DNA from: Pseudisothecium myosuroides | Lineage: Eukaryota; Streptophyta; Bryopsida; Hypnales; Lembophyllaceae | Reading direction: 5' to 3' | Assembly (NCBI GenBank): GCA_951799445.1 | Contig: OX637293.1 | Location: 24,428,001-24,492,000, forward strand | Length of the DNA stretch: 64,000 nt | Shown: piece by piece, positions 12,406-24,552 of the stretch | Position numbering within the stretch: the stretch's first letter is position 1 | Layout: each line of letters opens with the position of its first letter | Notes under the pieces: generated by a model | Told to the model about the DNA's origin: nothing | Database searches by the model: none | What the model saw: the letters and a program-made list of their open reading frames with translations, nothing else | Program-made: the position numbers and the translations under genes

Positions 12406-13235
12406 ATTCAATGTGATGGATTAAGTGACCCAATACTCCCTTTCTATCCACTTAATATCAATTCAATCTTGTGAATGTCCTTTCTAGGCCTTGTCACTCA
12501 TGGATTGGTTCACCTGCACAATATTAATAATACATGCCTCTATGTTTTTGTAGGAACACATGGATGTGAATATAAATCCAAATTAAGTGACTTGAGTTCA
12601 TTTGCTTGGCTTGTGACATCACTTGTCTTTGCAAGTGAATGTGAATGATCCTTCACGCAACGCGGAGACAAACTTTCATTGCTTCCGGGGTTGGAGTAGA
12701 TCTCAATTACTGCAAAAATGGGTCATTCTCAACTTGACTACCATAACTTTGACCATGGACAATGACAATTAGCGGTGGTTAACCACTAAAAGCACAACCT
12801 TTAGACACTAGTTGGTTGGTAAATTATGTTGTAAAATGGCTAGTGCATGTACTTAATTCAATTAATATTCAATGAAGAAGCTTTAAAAAATTATGCAATA
12901 CATCAGTAGAAAGAAGGTGAAAGTACTTTATATGAATCAATGATGTAGATATGTTGAAGGAATTACCATTATTTATTATTAAATAAATTAAATATCTTTA
13001 CTATCCTTAGATCAAACACTCATAGTTAATATGCCTTAAGATGAAATGATGAATGCATGCATGCTCAAAGGGCTCACTATTTCAATTAGATTTTAGTAAA
13101 AAAATTTACATTACACGACAAATTGCATATATATTTATTGCTCTATTAAGTAGTAATTTTCATAAGTACATGGGTGAAACACCTATACTATTTATTGCAT
13201 TTTGTAACAATACTCATGATTTTTCTGGAGAACTT
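12406..13235. other. AT-rich intergenic DNA
   Basis: No gene, RNA or bounded repeat is visible. Confidence 0.4.
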
Positions 13236-15213
13236 TAAAATTAGAAAAATAATTTTCCAATTTTTTTAGAAATATGGCTAATATATGCACCCTTAAAATG
13301 AAGGTAATTAACAAAGGAAAAGCCTAGGAAAATTCTCTAAGTAGGAGAATTAGAAAAGTGCCAAAACTCAAGAAAATAGATATTTTGATGTTTCCATTAG
13401 TTAAAAATAGGAAAAAAATAAAATAAATAAAATAAATTTTTTCCATTTGTAACATCTCTATAGAAATGGTCATTCACCAAAAGAACCACTAAAAGTATAT
13501 TTTGTATGTTTCAAAATGCAAGCTAAATGAAGCTCACTTTGTGGACTTCACCACCACATAAAATTAAGTATTTTTAGAATTCTTTTGGATAGTAGCTACA
13601 AGTCTTTAAAAGACCATTTTTCTAAAAAAAAAATTGTTTGGATACTAAATAATACTAAAAATTCCCAAATTGGCATTTGTAACATAAAATTCGGGGCTAT
13701 TTTTGGATAGTAAAGCATTTTTGAAAATAGCAAAAAAAATTGGCAAAGTATATAATAGTCATGAGTTTCTTGTCTATAAATTTTGAGTCATTTGTAGCCA
13801 GAATGTAAATGTCATGACCAAAAAACAAAAAATGACTTAACCCCTAAAGTTCTGAGGCCTATTTTCTGCCAAAAAATGCCATTTCTATAGCAAAGAGTAA
13901 AAAAAAGAATTTAATTGTTTTTTTTTGCACATCTAACCGTAGGATCTTACACCTAACTAGTATTAAAAAGTGTGGAAAAAATTTCAGAATTTTTGACCGC
14001 ACAGATTGCAAGATATTTGCGTTTAAAGTGGAAAAAACAAGTTTTTCAGCACATTGCGGGACTAGATTTTTTGACTTTGAACATTTTTTAACTTAAAATT
14101 TTTGCACTAAGGTAGTATGGCCTAAAAGCGACCATTTAAGGTCTGATCTGCCTTTTTCACAGGTTTCCTTGAACAGAAATATTTTTGGATCATTTTTCAG
14201 AGAAAGAAAAATGGATGCGGAACGTTACACAAGTGGTTTCATATTTTTTGAATCGTTTTTGAATTACTTATGAATTTTCAAAAAAAACTGTTGTAGGCAC
14301 CTATTTGTGACCCTAGGTCTCCCAAAACTGAATCTGATCACTTGCAACTTCTAAAGTGATTTGAGTTGATGAAGGCCAATGATTGGCTCTTACAATAGAT
14401 AATGTTTTTCTCTCGATTCTCTCAATGGCTTGAGAGGTCCATTTAAGGACCATCTAATATCCATTTCATACTTAAATATAGGGTCGATTTGAAGAGGCCG
14501 CTCGCTTTTAGAGCACATTACCTTACAGAGTTTTGAGCTTTAAATCTTTATAGTGGAGAATTGAGTTGAGAGTCTAGGAAAAAAAAAGAAATCCAAAAAA
14601 CTTAATTATCATTCTTCAAAAATTGTTAAGTAAAAGTAGATATGAGATAGAAGGAAAATCTAAAATATTTATATATTTTAGATGGAATTAAAATACACTA
14701 ATCCCAATGGTGAGATTGTTCTAGCAAGTAAATTCAACCATGAGAATTTATTTTTTTGAAAAATTGCAAAAATAGCATTCAGAAATGAATCCTACAAGTT
14801 ATTTTTTTCAAGAAGATGCTCTAACTGCTCGAAAAACAAGAATGTCCATAACTTCCTCATAACAAAGTCAAATGAAATGAACCAAAGCTTTCCAGATAGA
14901 CAAAAATATAATCTATGAGAAAAAAAATATTTTAAAAAAAAATTCAAAATTTTGCAAATTTTTTTTGCTGCCCCCCGTCCCCACGCATTCCAAGAAATGG
15001 TATAACTTCTTGCTCCAAGGTCCGATTTCAAATTTTTTTTTCCCGCCACGTACCTCTCTCAATTCTTCACATTCACAAAAAGTTTCAAAAAATTAGGAGA
15101 AAATTTCAGCCCGTAGGTACCTGCCCCAAGTCCCATTTGTCCCCTGAATGGACAATGGTCCTTTAGGGGTTAAGGTGTGACGCAAAATAGGACACATGTT
15201 TCTTGCAATCATC
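13236..15213. mobile_element. GGGTGATTGCAAG-family TIR element, truncated, carrying a nested insertion
   Basis: The right end at about 15190-15213 reads TGTTTCTTGCAATCATCC. The part at 13236-13836 is the reverse complement of about 9443-9990 (for example AGAATGTAAATGTCATGACC and AAGCTAAATGAAGCTCA blocks). The left terminus is not present, so this copy is truncated. It is interrupted by the TTAA-flanked element at 13841-15169. Confidence 0.55.
13841..15169 (-). mobile_element. piggyBac-like non-autonomous element, copy 1
   Basis: It begins CCCCTAAAG and ends CCTTTAGGGG, with TTAA immediately outside both ends (13837-13840, 15170-15173). The target lies in the GGGTGATTGCAAG-family element. Aligning the related copy (complement of about 9430-9465) shows that the uninterrupted sequence holds a single four-base position where this copy has two TTAA blocks, so TTAA is a true target duplication. 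The orientation is opposite to copies 2 and 3: the CATTTGTCCC...GGACAATGGTCC end is on the right. It is 1,329 bp with no transposase frame. TTAA targets and CCC-starting ends define piggyBac elements. Confidence 0.65.
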
Positions 15214-15854
15214 CACATAACAAAGTCTAAATGATTGTATTCGGAAGCAAACCTCTTTGCAGTTGTTTAGGTATATATGCACTTTGGTAAATGGAGTGGG
15301 ATGTCTTGGTCATGAGAGACAACAAGTTGTTTTATACATAGTTATTTTGCTTTGAATTTTGTTGCAACTATAGGTGTATTGTATTTTTGACTTTCTCCAT
15401 TAATATTAAATGTTTTGTATAATACCATAGTTAATGTATGCAATGAAGCCCAAAATTTATAAGTGTTGTGCCCCTTAGTGACACTCACTTCTTCAAACTC
15501 ATCCGAAGTATTTATGTGGCATTTTGCTTTTAGTAAAATCAAGGGTCACAATCTTCTAATACTATACATGTCATGTACCTACAATGTTAGGTTCCAATTT
15601 TAATCATAGGGCCTAAATTTCCCGTAACTTTTACCAGTTAACTCCCACAAGACATTGAAACATATTGTTTTGATGATATAGGGCTAAACTTCCATTGATG
15701 TCCAAGTGCTAAAAATTGATATTATTCTCCATTGGTGTTATATGCCCTTAAACAATATTCAAGTCCCTACTAGGTTTAAGCAATCCCATTTCATAATTCA
15801 TCTTGGAATTCACCTTGAGACTCATTAATTAGGACTTGCACTATGGCTTAGTAT

Positions 15855-16699
15855 AGGGTGATTGCAAGAAACACTTGTACTATTTGTTGCGTTTTTCATT
15901 TTCGGGCTTTTTTTACTTTTCGTACTTTGAGTCGCCTTTAGTACTATTGAAGGCGTGGGACATAAAATTTGAATGGTCAATTGGATTTCAAATTTACTAT
16001 TTTGACAACATATGATGTTCATCATTGGATGACAAAAATGGATGGAAATATTTAATTTATCATTAAAAAATAATTTACATTGGCAGATAGAAGGTATTAT
16101 GAGCCCCCAACAATACTATTGAGTCTTTTTGTGTACCTTGAAGTACTATTTTGAGCCACATGCTCAATTTACCCTATAAAATGAGACTTTCACGTTTTTA
16201 TTTTTGAAAATTAGGAAATGAGTTTGAAAAATTTATTTTAAAAATGGCCATTGTTGCCGACTAAGAGTAAAGTAGAAAGATCAAAGTTAGAACTAAAAGA
16301 ACATTTTTAATTCAACATAAATTCAACCTGAATATAGCACACTTTAGGCCAATATAAAACACACTTGGAAAATGTTTTTGGAAATTCCTCTCCTTAGAAG
16401 GTGTATTTCTATTAGAAGAGCTAGCCTACCAAATTTGATGATGTAACTCTTCAATAAAGGTACTCGGTAGTACTAAAAACCACCAAAACCGCATGTGCGA
16501 CATATATTCAAAATTCAGTTTCACCTATTAAATTAACTTTGAAAAAATTGAAATAATTCAAGTGCATTTTCTATTGCTGTAGGAAGCTTGCTTTTGAATT
16601 TCATGTTCATTCAATCATTTTTACAATACTTATGGCACAAAACAACTTCTACATTGAACGTGTGACGGAAAATAGTACAAATGTTTCTTGCAATCACCC
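15855..16699. mobile_element. GGGTGATTGCAAG-family TIR element, intact copy
   Basis: The left end AGGGTGATTGCAAGAAACAC and the right end (read inward) GGGTGATTGCAAGAAACATT agree for about 36 bp, continuing as TTGTACTATTT. TAT stands outside both ends (15852-15854, 16700-16702), a 3-bp duplication like the TGA of the 9397 copy. It is 845 bp without a coding frame. Confidence 0.65.
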
Positions 16700-16702
16700 T
16701 AT

Positions 16703-18109
16703 AGAGAAAGAAACCATCCAACTGGTATTAAGGAGTGCACAAACACTTCACCATAACATAAAAGTGTCAATAATTGAGATTCTATCACCAACCTTGGTGC
16801 ATGTGGCTACTACGGCTCACCATGACACCATAATTTGGAAATGAGGAGGGAGAGTATCCCTTCTCATAGTATTTATTCTCTACAAGATTTTGTAGCACTC
16901 TCTTCTTGGAATCTCTAGAGCATTCAAGACACACTTTCATCTTAGCTAGGGGACCACCTGATTTCATACCTTAGTCTCAAAATCAAGCTCCAAAGTCCCT
17001 CCAATCTTCTCATTGGCATAACTTTTGACTCCAGATTCAAAATTCAAAATGCATGCAAATTTCTACACCATCCATCCCAAAATAATCTTCCTGTTGGCCT
17101 TAATTTTTTGTCCCAAATTGATCTTCTTGTTGCACTTTGTAACCTTGCAAATTGGTTAAATTTGGCATTAATTGCTATTTGGGACCAGCAAAACAACTCC
17201 AAGTGGTAAATTTTCCTCCATTCATGCAATCATTAGTCAAAAAACAAATGAAATGATTAATATGGGTCAGTCAAAATTGTTCGTTCTTATTTTTTGCATC
17301 TCTTTGAATATTGTCCAATTGAAAGAAATGAAGCTTTGGGAGTTGGAACAAAGGGTCATACATGGGCTTAGGCATATACTAAATGCCTACAAAATTATGA
17401 CCTCACAGTCAACAATTAATTGACCACTGGTGATCTTTAAAATGCCCAAAAAATTACACTTTTCAATATTCCAAAACTACATTTTGAAAAAGGCTTTGAA
17501 ACTCAAAGTTTCTGGAATGCTAGAAGTACACCAAATTCTATTTATATAGTAGTGCAAAATGGGTTTTTTAAATGTTATCTTTTGCCTTAATCTGGAATAT
17601 TTTGTCCAACAGGAAGATCATTTTGGGACAAAGGTAGTATTATTTAAATTTTTTGTAAATCACTGTGGGCTATTCATTTTTTCATATGCAAAAAATATTG
17701 AGATAGTTACCATCTTTGAAAGATTTGAATCCCCAAGAGATGTAGTTCTCTAGGATTCTAGCATCTTTAGTTGCCCATGACTTCTAGCTCTTTGTGAGCC
17801 TTATCATTCTAAAAAACTTGACTATTTCCTTAACTTATTAAGAAATTTGTGGCATACCCTACTTAGACTAGACAATCCTTCCAAAATTCCTACTTCCACG
17901 TCACACACTTTGAATCCCAGTCGGGACACTACCAATTTCAAAGAGCCATAATTCTTGACTCTCAACTCCAATCTTCACTTTTTCCGTATTCAAGAATGAA
18001 TGTTCTCATGAAATTTTCAAGTATGTGTATCACGTCATCTATTTCTTTTCAACTAGAACCCTATATCCCTATGTTTGCTCAAAACTCCTCATTTCTCCCA
18101 CCTTGTCTC
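16703..18109. other. AT-rich intergenic DNA
   Basis: A short inverted similarity links about 17080 (CCCAAAATAATCTTCCTGTTGG) and about 17600 (CCAACAGGAAGATCATTTTGGG), perhaps the ends of another old element of about 0.55 kb. No gene is supported; frames are short and AT-driven. Confidence 0.35.
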
Positions 18110-18113
18110 TTAA

Positions 18114-19232
18114 CCCCTAAAGGACCATTGTCCCCTCGAGGGACAAATGGGATTTCGGGCATGTGCCTACGGGCGTACAATTTCATAAGATTTTTTGAAA
18201 CTTTTATTGAAGGTGAGGAATCAAGAGAGCTACAAGGTGGTCAATTTTTTTTGTGATTCCGACCTTCGAGCGAGAAGTTATGCACAAATTTGTCCAAACA
18301 TAGGGAGGAGGGGCAGTGCGGGCAAGGGTTCTGTCCACTCAGATTGCGTTGACTGACACAAGGCACAAATTGGGGCACGAGCTGGGAAATGAAGTTGGGC
18401 AGCAAGTAAGGTAGGAGGTCCTTAAATCGAGCGGGTTCTAAATGCGTCTCCTATCTAGGAATGAGTGACATATTCTCCAAAAAATCTACTACAGTCATTG
18501 ATGAGGTAGGTGGACTTAAATGGTCGATTTAAGGACCTCCTACCTTAGGGACTTGAATTTTGGCCTTGCTTACCAACCCATGCGACAGGTGCAGGCTGAG
18601 AGAAGCAGGGGACGGGTTGTCCAAGCTGGGCCCTCATTACAGACCAAGCTCCAAATGTTTTTGTGTACTGATTATTTTCTTTGAGGCCATCAATTAATTT
18701 TTTTTTACAAATTTTTTTTGGAGGCTCTAGAAAAATGAGATGTCCATATTTTCACCCTTTGGATTTTTGTTATTTGCATTTATGAAATGTACATAAAGCT
18801 TGCAATTTTGTATAGTGTAAAGTGCAAATTTCAAGACCTTCTCGCATTCCACAAATTTTTGGAGTATATTGTACCCCTCCAATTCATGCGAAAATTGTTC
18901 CACACATACCTAACATGGTCTCCTACATGGGAAAATAAAAGCTCAACTTTGTGTAGAGTAAGTTTTTTACTCTAAGACTGGTCAAACAGAAGTTAGTTTG
19001 AGTTCCGGGCATGAAGAAAAAAAACTTTTTTCTCAACTTTGGAAGCTCATATCTTTCAATCCGTATGGTCAAACTTGATGAAATTTTTACCACATGAAAT
19101 CAAACAAGTTAAGTACAAGATCCTACGGTTAGATTCTTAAAAAACAATTTATTCTGTTTTTTTGGACGAATGCAACAAAAATGGCAGATTTCAGGGCTTT
19201 TTGGCAGAAAAATGACCTTGGTCCTTTAGGGG
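18114..19232 (+). mobile_element. piggyBac-like non-autonomous element, copy 2
   Basis: It begins CCCCTAAAGGACCATTGTCC and ends GGTCCTTTAGGGG, flanked by TTAA at 18110-18113 and 19233-19236. Subterminal text (GGGACAAATGGGATTTCGGG) and an interior block (CCGTATGGTCAAACTTGATG, then GATCCTACGGTTAGATT) are shared with copies 1 and 3. It is 1,119 bp and contains a smaller MITE at 18407-18547. No transposase frame is present. Confidence 0.65.
18407..18547. mobile_element. 141-bp MITE with 24-bp perfect TIRs, nested
   Basis: The first 24 bases (starting TAAGGTAGGAGGTCCTTAAA) are repeated exactly in inverted form at the right end. If the outer TA is read as target duplication, the element is AGGTAGG...CCTACCT, as in Tc1/mariner or Stowaway-type MITEs. 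It sits inside the piggyBac-like copy 2 and is absent from copies 1 and 3. Confidence 0.65.
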
Positions 19233-19236
19233 TTAA

Positions 19237-19930
19237 AGGCTTTGGAAAGTCACCTCCTTGCTCACCAAGGTGTCACGGATATATCCTAGAGTGAGGATTG
19301 TGGCACCAAAAGACTCTTTGCTTGCCGCATCTTGTGCCCTAAATTTAAGATACACTATGCAATCTCTCCAATTGAAGTAATAAGAACAATTGAGTTAATA
19401 GAAACCTTGCCATCCATGGAAAGCCTTACCATATATGGGTACTATATGGTCTTCTCTGCATAGCTTTTCAAATAACCCAAAGGAATTTTAAAGAAAATTT
19501 AAAAAATGAAGTTGAGGTTAGATACAAATTCCAATGTTGAATTTAACAATTGAAATGGCAAATCCTTGTAACTATCTACAAAAATAATTTGATGTTTAAT
19601 TTCCAAAAAATGTTGAATCTACAACATTCAAACCTAAAATACAAAGTTATTTTCTAATGAAGACCCTCATCACGTTGTATTAATGTATTATAAACTATGA
19701 CAATGGAAAATTCTTGCCAAACTCATTTACACTTCATACTACATCAAATTTTAAAGATGGCTATTGTTTAAAATGAGGATCTAAAAAGATGTGTAAATTT
19801 AAGCTGCAAGCAGTAGAATTCACTAGTATTTGACTTTGGAGGAAGAACCCTATGGCAAATTGAATGTATGAGGCCTCCCAAAAGCCAAGCTTTCCTATGG
19901 ATTGTGCTAATTTTATAGCATCCGCATCCA
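19237..19930. other. AT-rich intergenic DNA
   Basis: Nothing recognised. Confidence 0.4.
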
Positions 19931-20515
19931 TCCTTGCATTTGCACCTATACTAGTATAACCTACCGACCTCAAATTCCACCCTTAAAAAAAATTGTGTCG
20001 CCGCCCCTACTACTACACTTTCCACACACCCAAATCCTAACCTATCCAAAACCTCTTCTAAGGGAAATTGGCACCCTTATATCCACGCCCATCCTTGCAT
20101 CTACACCCATACTAATACGATCCCCCCATCCCAATCTAAAAAAAATTGTCTCTGCACTTGTATTAGTATGCCCCACCCAAACTCAAATTCCAATCTACAA
20201 AAACTTCTTTTAAGCAAAATTGGCGCCCTTGTATTTGCTCTTGTCCCTACATTCACGCCTATACAAGTTCGCTCCACCCATTCCAAATTCAAATATAGGA
20301 AAAGGAAAATTATGTTTGCACCTGTCCTTATGTCCATGTCGGCACGCCCATATAGTACTAGTACACCCCCCTACAAATCCCAACCCAGAAAAATCTCTTC
20401 TAAGGAAAATTTATGCCTTTGCTTCAAGAATCATTTGTGCATCTGCGTCTATACTAGTACGCCCTACATACCCCCAAATCCCAATTTTTAAAAAAATTGC
20501 ATCTATGCCTTGACC
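19931..20515. repeat. Degenerate minisatellite, about seven units of 60-100 bp
   Basis: Units share the pattern TGCACCTATACTAGTACGCC, then a C-rich CCACCCA...CAAATTCCAA block, then an A-run and AAAATTG, often with CTCTTCTAAGG before it. Clear units start near 19935, 19995, 20070, 20148, 20220, 20310 and 20412. The 70-107 codon frames on both strands are by-products of the repeat. Confidence 0.55.
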
Positions 20516-21500
20516 TTAGGTCCCTACCTCAAACTTAAGTCCCTACGCTAACTAGTCCTTAGGTCCTCACCTAAACCTTAGGTCTTTGCCTAGACTTGTG
20601 TCCACATCCAGACTTGCTTTGGCGCCCTGTTTGTGTCATATTGAACACCGTGGACAAGGTAAGTCTACTCCGGGTTGTTTTTACTTTTATAGAAAGTCAA
20701 ATTGTATATTGACTACATTAGACAGGTAGGCAAGTGGTCCACCCAATGTAAGAACCCTGAATCGGGACTTCCAAGTGGTCTTCTTTTATTTTTATTTTTA
20801 ACAAGTTGTTAATCTTTGGTTTGACGATTATAATTTAAGTTGAAAAGTTTGACCATATAGTTATAGGATAAATCATTTCAATTTTCAAATGTGATTGACA
20901 AAATCAATTTTCAAAATACACCTTACTAACACACCACACATAGTACTACCCTTTACTATGATGATATGATCCCATAGACAAGAGGACAAGGTCAAAAATG
21001 AATGTGTAATATGTAGTAGCATCTTTTAGCTTTTCATTTTGATAAAATTATCAAGGTCAAAGCCTCTCATCATATAGATGCTTGTTTATATTCAAGATTA
21101 ATTGCTCAATTTTTCCATATTACTCTTTGTCTCCTTTGTATTGGAAAGTCCAGCTCATCTTCAAGTTCCTTTAATTTCTTTGGTTAGAAGCCATACCAAA
21201 TCATTGATGTAATATTCAATTTTCAAAGCTCCAACCTAAATATATTAGGGCAAGGACTCGATTACATCTAATCTTTGGAAGTATATAATTCCAGACTTGA
21301 TCATACAAGGTAAACAATATGTTCATTCCTTTCTATAGGGAAATTTTTTATGATCTTGTCCTAGTCAAATTTTGGAGGATAAAACCTCACTCCAAAGTGA
21401 CATAGTTGTTCTAAGCTACATGAATTGTTATAGGCCATATGAATTATCTTCCTAGTACCAAAATAAAACAATTAGGATTCATGATTATTGTGTTTGGTAG
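20516..21500. other. Intergenic DNA
   Basis: The stretch 20510-20620 repeats short TTAGGTCC(C)TACC motifs, probably a further decay of a minisatellite. The rest is AT-rich with no supported feature. Confidence 0.35.
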
Positions 21501-22110
21501 ATTAGTATTTTGTAGATTAGTATTTGAACAAACGCTGAAATTAGTTGTATTTGTGTGATGCTTTCTACGTATGCATGAGGCTATTTTTGTAAACTTGCTC
21601 TCTAACTTACATTCATGTAGGCCCGTACTTCCTACATACGCATGAGGTCACCGTATTACACAACAAGTAACATAAAACAATGGTACCTTAATAAATGCCA
21701 ATACAAAACATATTTGGTAGACTAACGTTTCAGCAATATTTGAAAAAAACTATTTATTTGTGAATACTTCCTCCATACGCATGAGGTCACCGTATTACAC
21801 AACAAGTAACATAAAACAATGGTACCTTAATAAATGCCAATACAAAACATATTTGGTAGACTAACGTTTCAGCAATATTTGAAAAAAACTATTTATTTGT
21901 GAATACTTCCTCCATACGCATGAGGTCTCTTAGTTACTTTGTTTGTTACACAATAAATAATATAAAATAATAAAACTTTAAAAAATGACTATCAAATTTG
22001 TTCAATGAATCAAAGCTTGAACAAATCTTGAAAGAAACTATTTCTGAGCGCACACTTCTTACACCTATATGAGGTCACTCAGTTACTATGCTATACAACA
22101 AGTAGTACAT
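21501..22110. repeat. Tandem repeat array with a perfect 139-bp duplication
   Basis: Bases 21642-21780 and 21781-21919 are identical over all 139 positions, each starting ATGAGGTCACCGTATTACAC. Diverged units flank them: an incomplete one before (TACGTATGCATGAGG near 21570) and one or two after (ATGAGGTCTCTTAGTTACTT at 21920, ATGAGGTCACTCAGTTACTA near 22070). The perfect pair must be a recent duplication in an older array. Confidence 0.8.
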
Positions 22111-22279
22111 ATAATCCTTCATATCTAAAATTGACTCATCTTGTCCCCCATTGTGGAATAGTACAATCCATGAGAGTTACAAAATGATTTCAATTGCGTG
22201 AGTTGCTTCAAGCATATAGCAAATGTGCAAGCATGTACAAAAGTTGACTTCATGCATACATATGAAAATAACCTACCTT

Positions 22280-22497
22280 CAATATAAGAAACCCGTTTTT
22301 TAGGTGATGAGCCCTAATTTTTTTAAATAGATTTTAGGTGATGTCCAATTCAACAAACCCATTTTTTTATATTAACAAAAACGCTCAATATGACATCAAT
22401 GTTGACATAAAAACATGTGTTTGTTGCATTAGACATCACCTAAAATCCATTTAAAAAAATTAGGGCTTATCACCTAAAACACAGGTTTTTTATAGTG
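22280..22497. mobile_element. CACTA-like foldback MITE
   Basis: Long inverted arms of about 75 bp (left AGGTGATGAGCCCTAATTTT, right AAAATTAGGGCTTATCACCT, and on through GATTTTAGGTGATGTC) fold the 218-bp element into a hairpin. The right end read inward starts CACTATAAAAAA and the left end CAATATAAGAAA. CTT flanks both ends (22277-22279, 22498-22500). CACTA termini with 3-bp duplications are typical of CMC/En-Spm elements; the left terminus has one change (CAATA). Confidence 0.6.
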
Positions 22498-22859
22498 CTT
22501 AAAACAATTGAAATTAACTCACTTTGATGGAAAAAAATTGGTATATCCTCTTGTATATCCTTCACATAGTCCACTTGTCTAATTGTCATTTGTGTCACTT
22601 GTCTTAGATCTTGGTCTTTTACTATGGAAATTCCCTTATTTTTTTATATTTAACTTCTTGCAACTCTTCCATTACAAAGACTTAATCTCTTGTCTTAATT
22701 TCATAACATTCTTGACCTTCATTAGGGTTTTGTTTTGCCTTCCCTAGCATGTGGAGTAGTTCTCCAATAATCAAAGAAATGGCTCAGATGTGATTTGTCT
22801 TTATTTCCCTATCTCCTCCAAAAGGAATCCCAAAAGTGATTGTATTTTCCTTCTAAATA

Positions 22860-23600
22860 AGTAACTAGAAGGGGTGGTTGTACTTTCATTAGAGCCCCCC
22901 CCAAATGTATCCAAGAAGTGATTATACCTTCCTTCTAGGTAGTTAGAGGGGGTTTGTACTTTCATTAGAGAGACCCAATTACTTTCTTATATCTACATTA
23001 CAATAGAGACTTGTTATTTTAATCTTTTTCTAATATTTTATTCCAAGGACTCAGTTACTTTTTTTTACTCCAAGGATTTATTATATCTTGGTCATAATGG
23101 AGACTTGTCTTGCTCTTTTGCTATATAAAAAGACTCAATTTCTTATACCTTGGTCATAATAGAGATTTGGTCATAATAGAGACTTGTCTTGCTTTTTTGC
23201 TATATAGAAAGACTCAATTTCTTATACCTTGGTCATAATAGAAAGACTTGTCTTGCTCTTTTATTATAGGTAGAGACTCAATCACTTTCTTATATCATTT
23301 GTCACTTGTCTTATTATTTATCTTGTTCACTAATAATACAAACTTTTCTTATTTTTTACTACATATAGAGAGAAATTCAATTTCTTTCACTATGCATAGA
23401 GATTCAATTAGTTTCTTATTCTTTATTTTGTTCACTAATAATAGAAACTTTTCTTGCTCTTTTACTACATAGAGAGATTTAATTTCTTTCACCATGTATA
23501 GAAATTCAATGAATTTCTTATTCATTACTTGTCACTTGTCTCTATACTTGTTCACTATAGAAAATTCTCTTGCTGATTCACTAGATACACTCTTGTCTTA
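22860..23600. repeat. Degenerate tandem repeats (about 65 bp and others)
   Basis: From 23085 the unit TTGGTCATAATAGAGACTTG followed by TCTTGCTCTTTTGCTATATA and GACTCAATTTCTTATACC recurs three times with few changes, then in weaker form to about 23600. A separate duplicated block at 22840-22975 repeats TTCCTTCTA...TAGAGGGG...TTGTACTTTCATTAGAG. The frame at 23248-23472 is a by-product. Confidence 0.55.
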
Positions 23601-23702
23601 TTCCTTCAATAAAAAGACATGATGATAATTTCACTTGTAGGAACTTGTCTATCATGCATGTTGTCAATTTGTCGTTTTTCTTTATTTACTTATTGACTAT
23701 AT

Positions 23703-23957
23703 GGCAAATTTCATTAAAATTGTGATTTTCCATATGCCATTTTCAAACCGTGTGGTCTAAAAACCATCTAGGATGGTTTAATACAAATGATCTAGGATGA
23801 TTATAATCCATCTAGGATGGGTATAGATTTCAAGCCGTGGAGTCTAAACCATCTAGGACCATGTGTAAAAGTGCCAAAATCATTTAAAGTGCTAAAATTG
23901 CAAAGTCATTTAAAGTGCCAAATTTGCAAAATGACTTGTCAATTTAACAAAATTCCC
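23703..23957. mobile_element. Palindrome-bearing MITE, degenerate copy 3
   Basis: The left end GGCAAATTTCATTAAAATTG and the right end CAATTTAACAAAATTCCCC are weak inverted relatives of the family ends. The interior has the GTGTGGTCTAAA and CATCTAGGATGG motifs of copy 2. The right boundary runs into the tandem repeat at 23941 and is uncertain. Confidence 0.4.
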
Positions 23958-24160
23958 CATCTATCATTAAATCTTCCTACTCTTCTATTTGGGAACCTTG
24001 TTAAAAAAATTCCCAATCTATCATTAAATCTCTATTTGGGAACCTTGTTTAACAAAACTCCCCATGCATCATTAAATCTTCCCACTCTTCTATTAATAGG
24101 AAACCTTGTTTAACAAAATTTCCCCATCTATCATTAAATCTTCTAATTGGGAACCTTGTG
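23941..24160. repeat. Tandem repeat, about 55-60 bp unit, four copies
   Basis: TTAACAAAATTCCCCATCTA followed by TCATTAAATCTTCC and then TTTGGGAACCTTG recurs four times with small indels. Confidence 0.6.
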
Positions 24161-24552
24161 CCTCTTGCTTTATACTTCTTGCCTAAGTGACTAATATTAT
24201 CCCTTAATAAAGTCCAATCCCTCAATTAATTCCAATCACTCCAAAATTACAAACCTTAAAAATGAAGCCTCCGCCAAAAATCTCCTTTTTGAGCGACTAT
24301 TTCAGTAAAAATGATTTTTTTTTTCCAAAGAAGAATATTTGACAATAAATTTCTGAGTGAGATCTCTAAAATTCTCACTAATCTCGAGAGGGTAACTCTA
24401 CATTTGGGATGAATATACATGCTACAGGACAAAAAATTGTATTTTATCCATACTTCATCCATATTTTACATGTTTCCTCTAAGATGCACGGATGAACGGA
24501 GTTTCGTCACTGCCAAAAAAATTTGAAACAAAAATCCCTGGCCTCCCTCTCG
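24161..24552. other. 3' flank of the F-box gene
   Basis: AT-rich DNA downstream of the minus-strand F-box gene, presumably with its 3' UTR. No other feature is seen. Confidence 0.4.
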
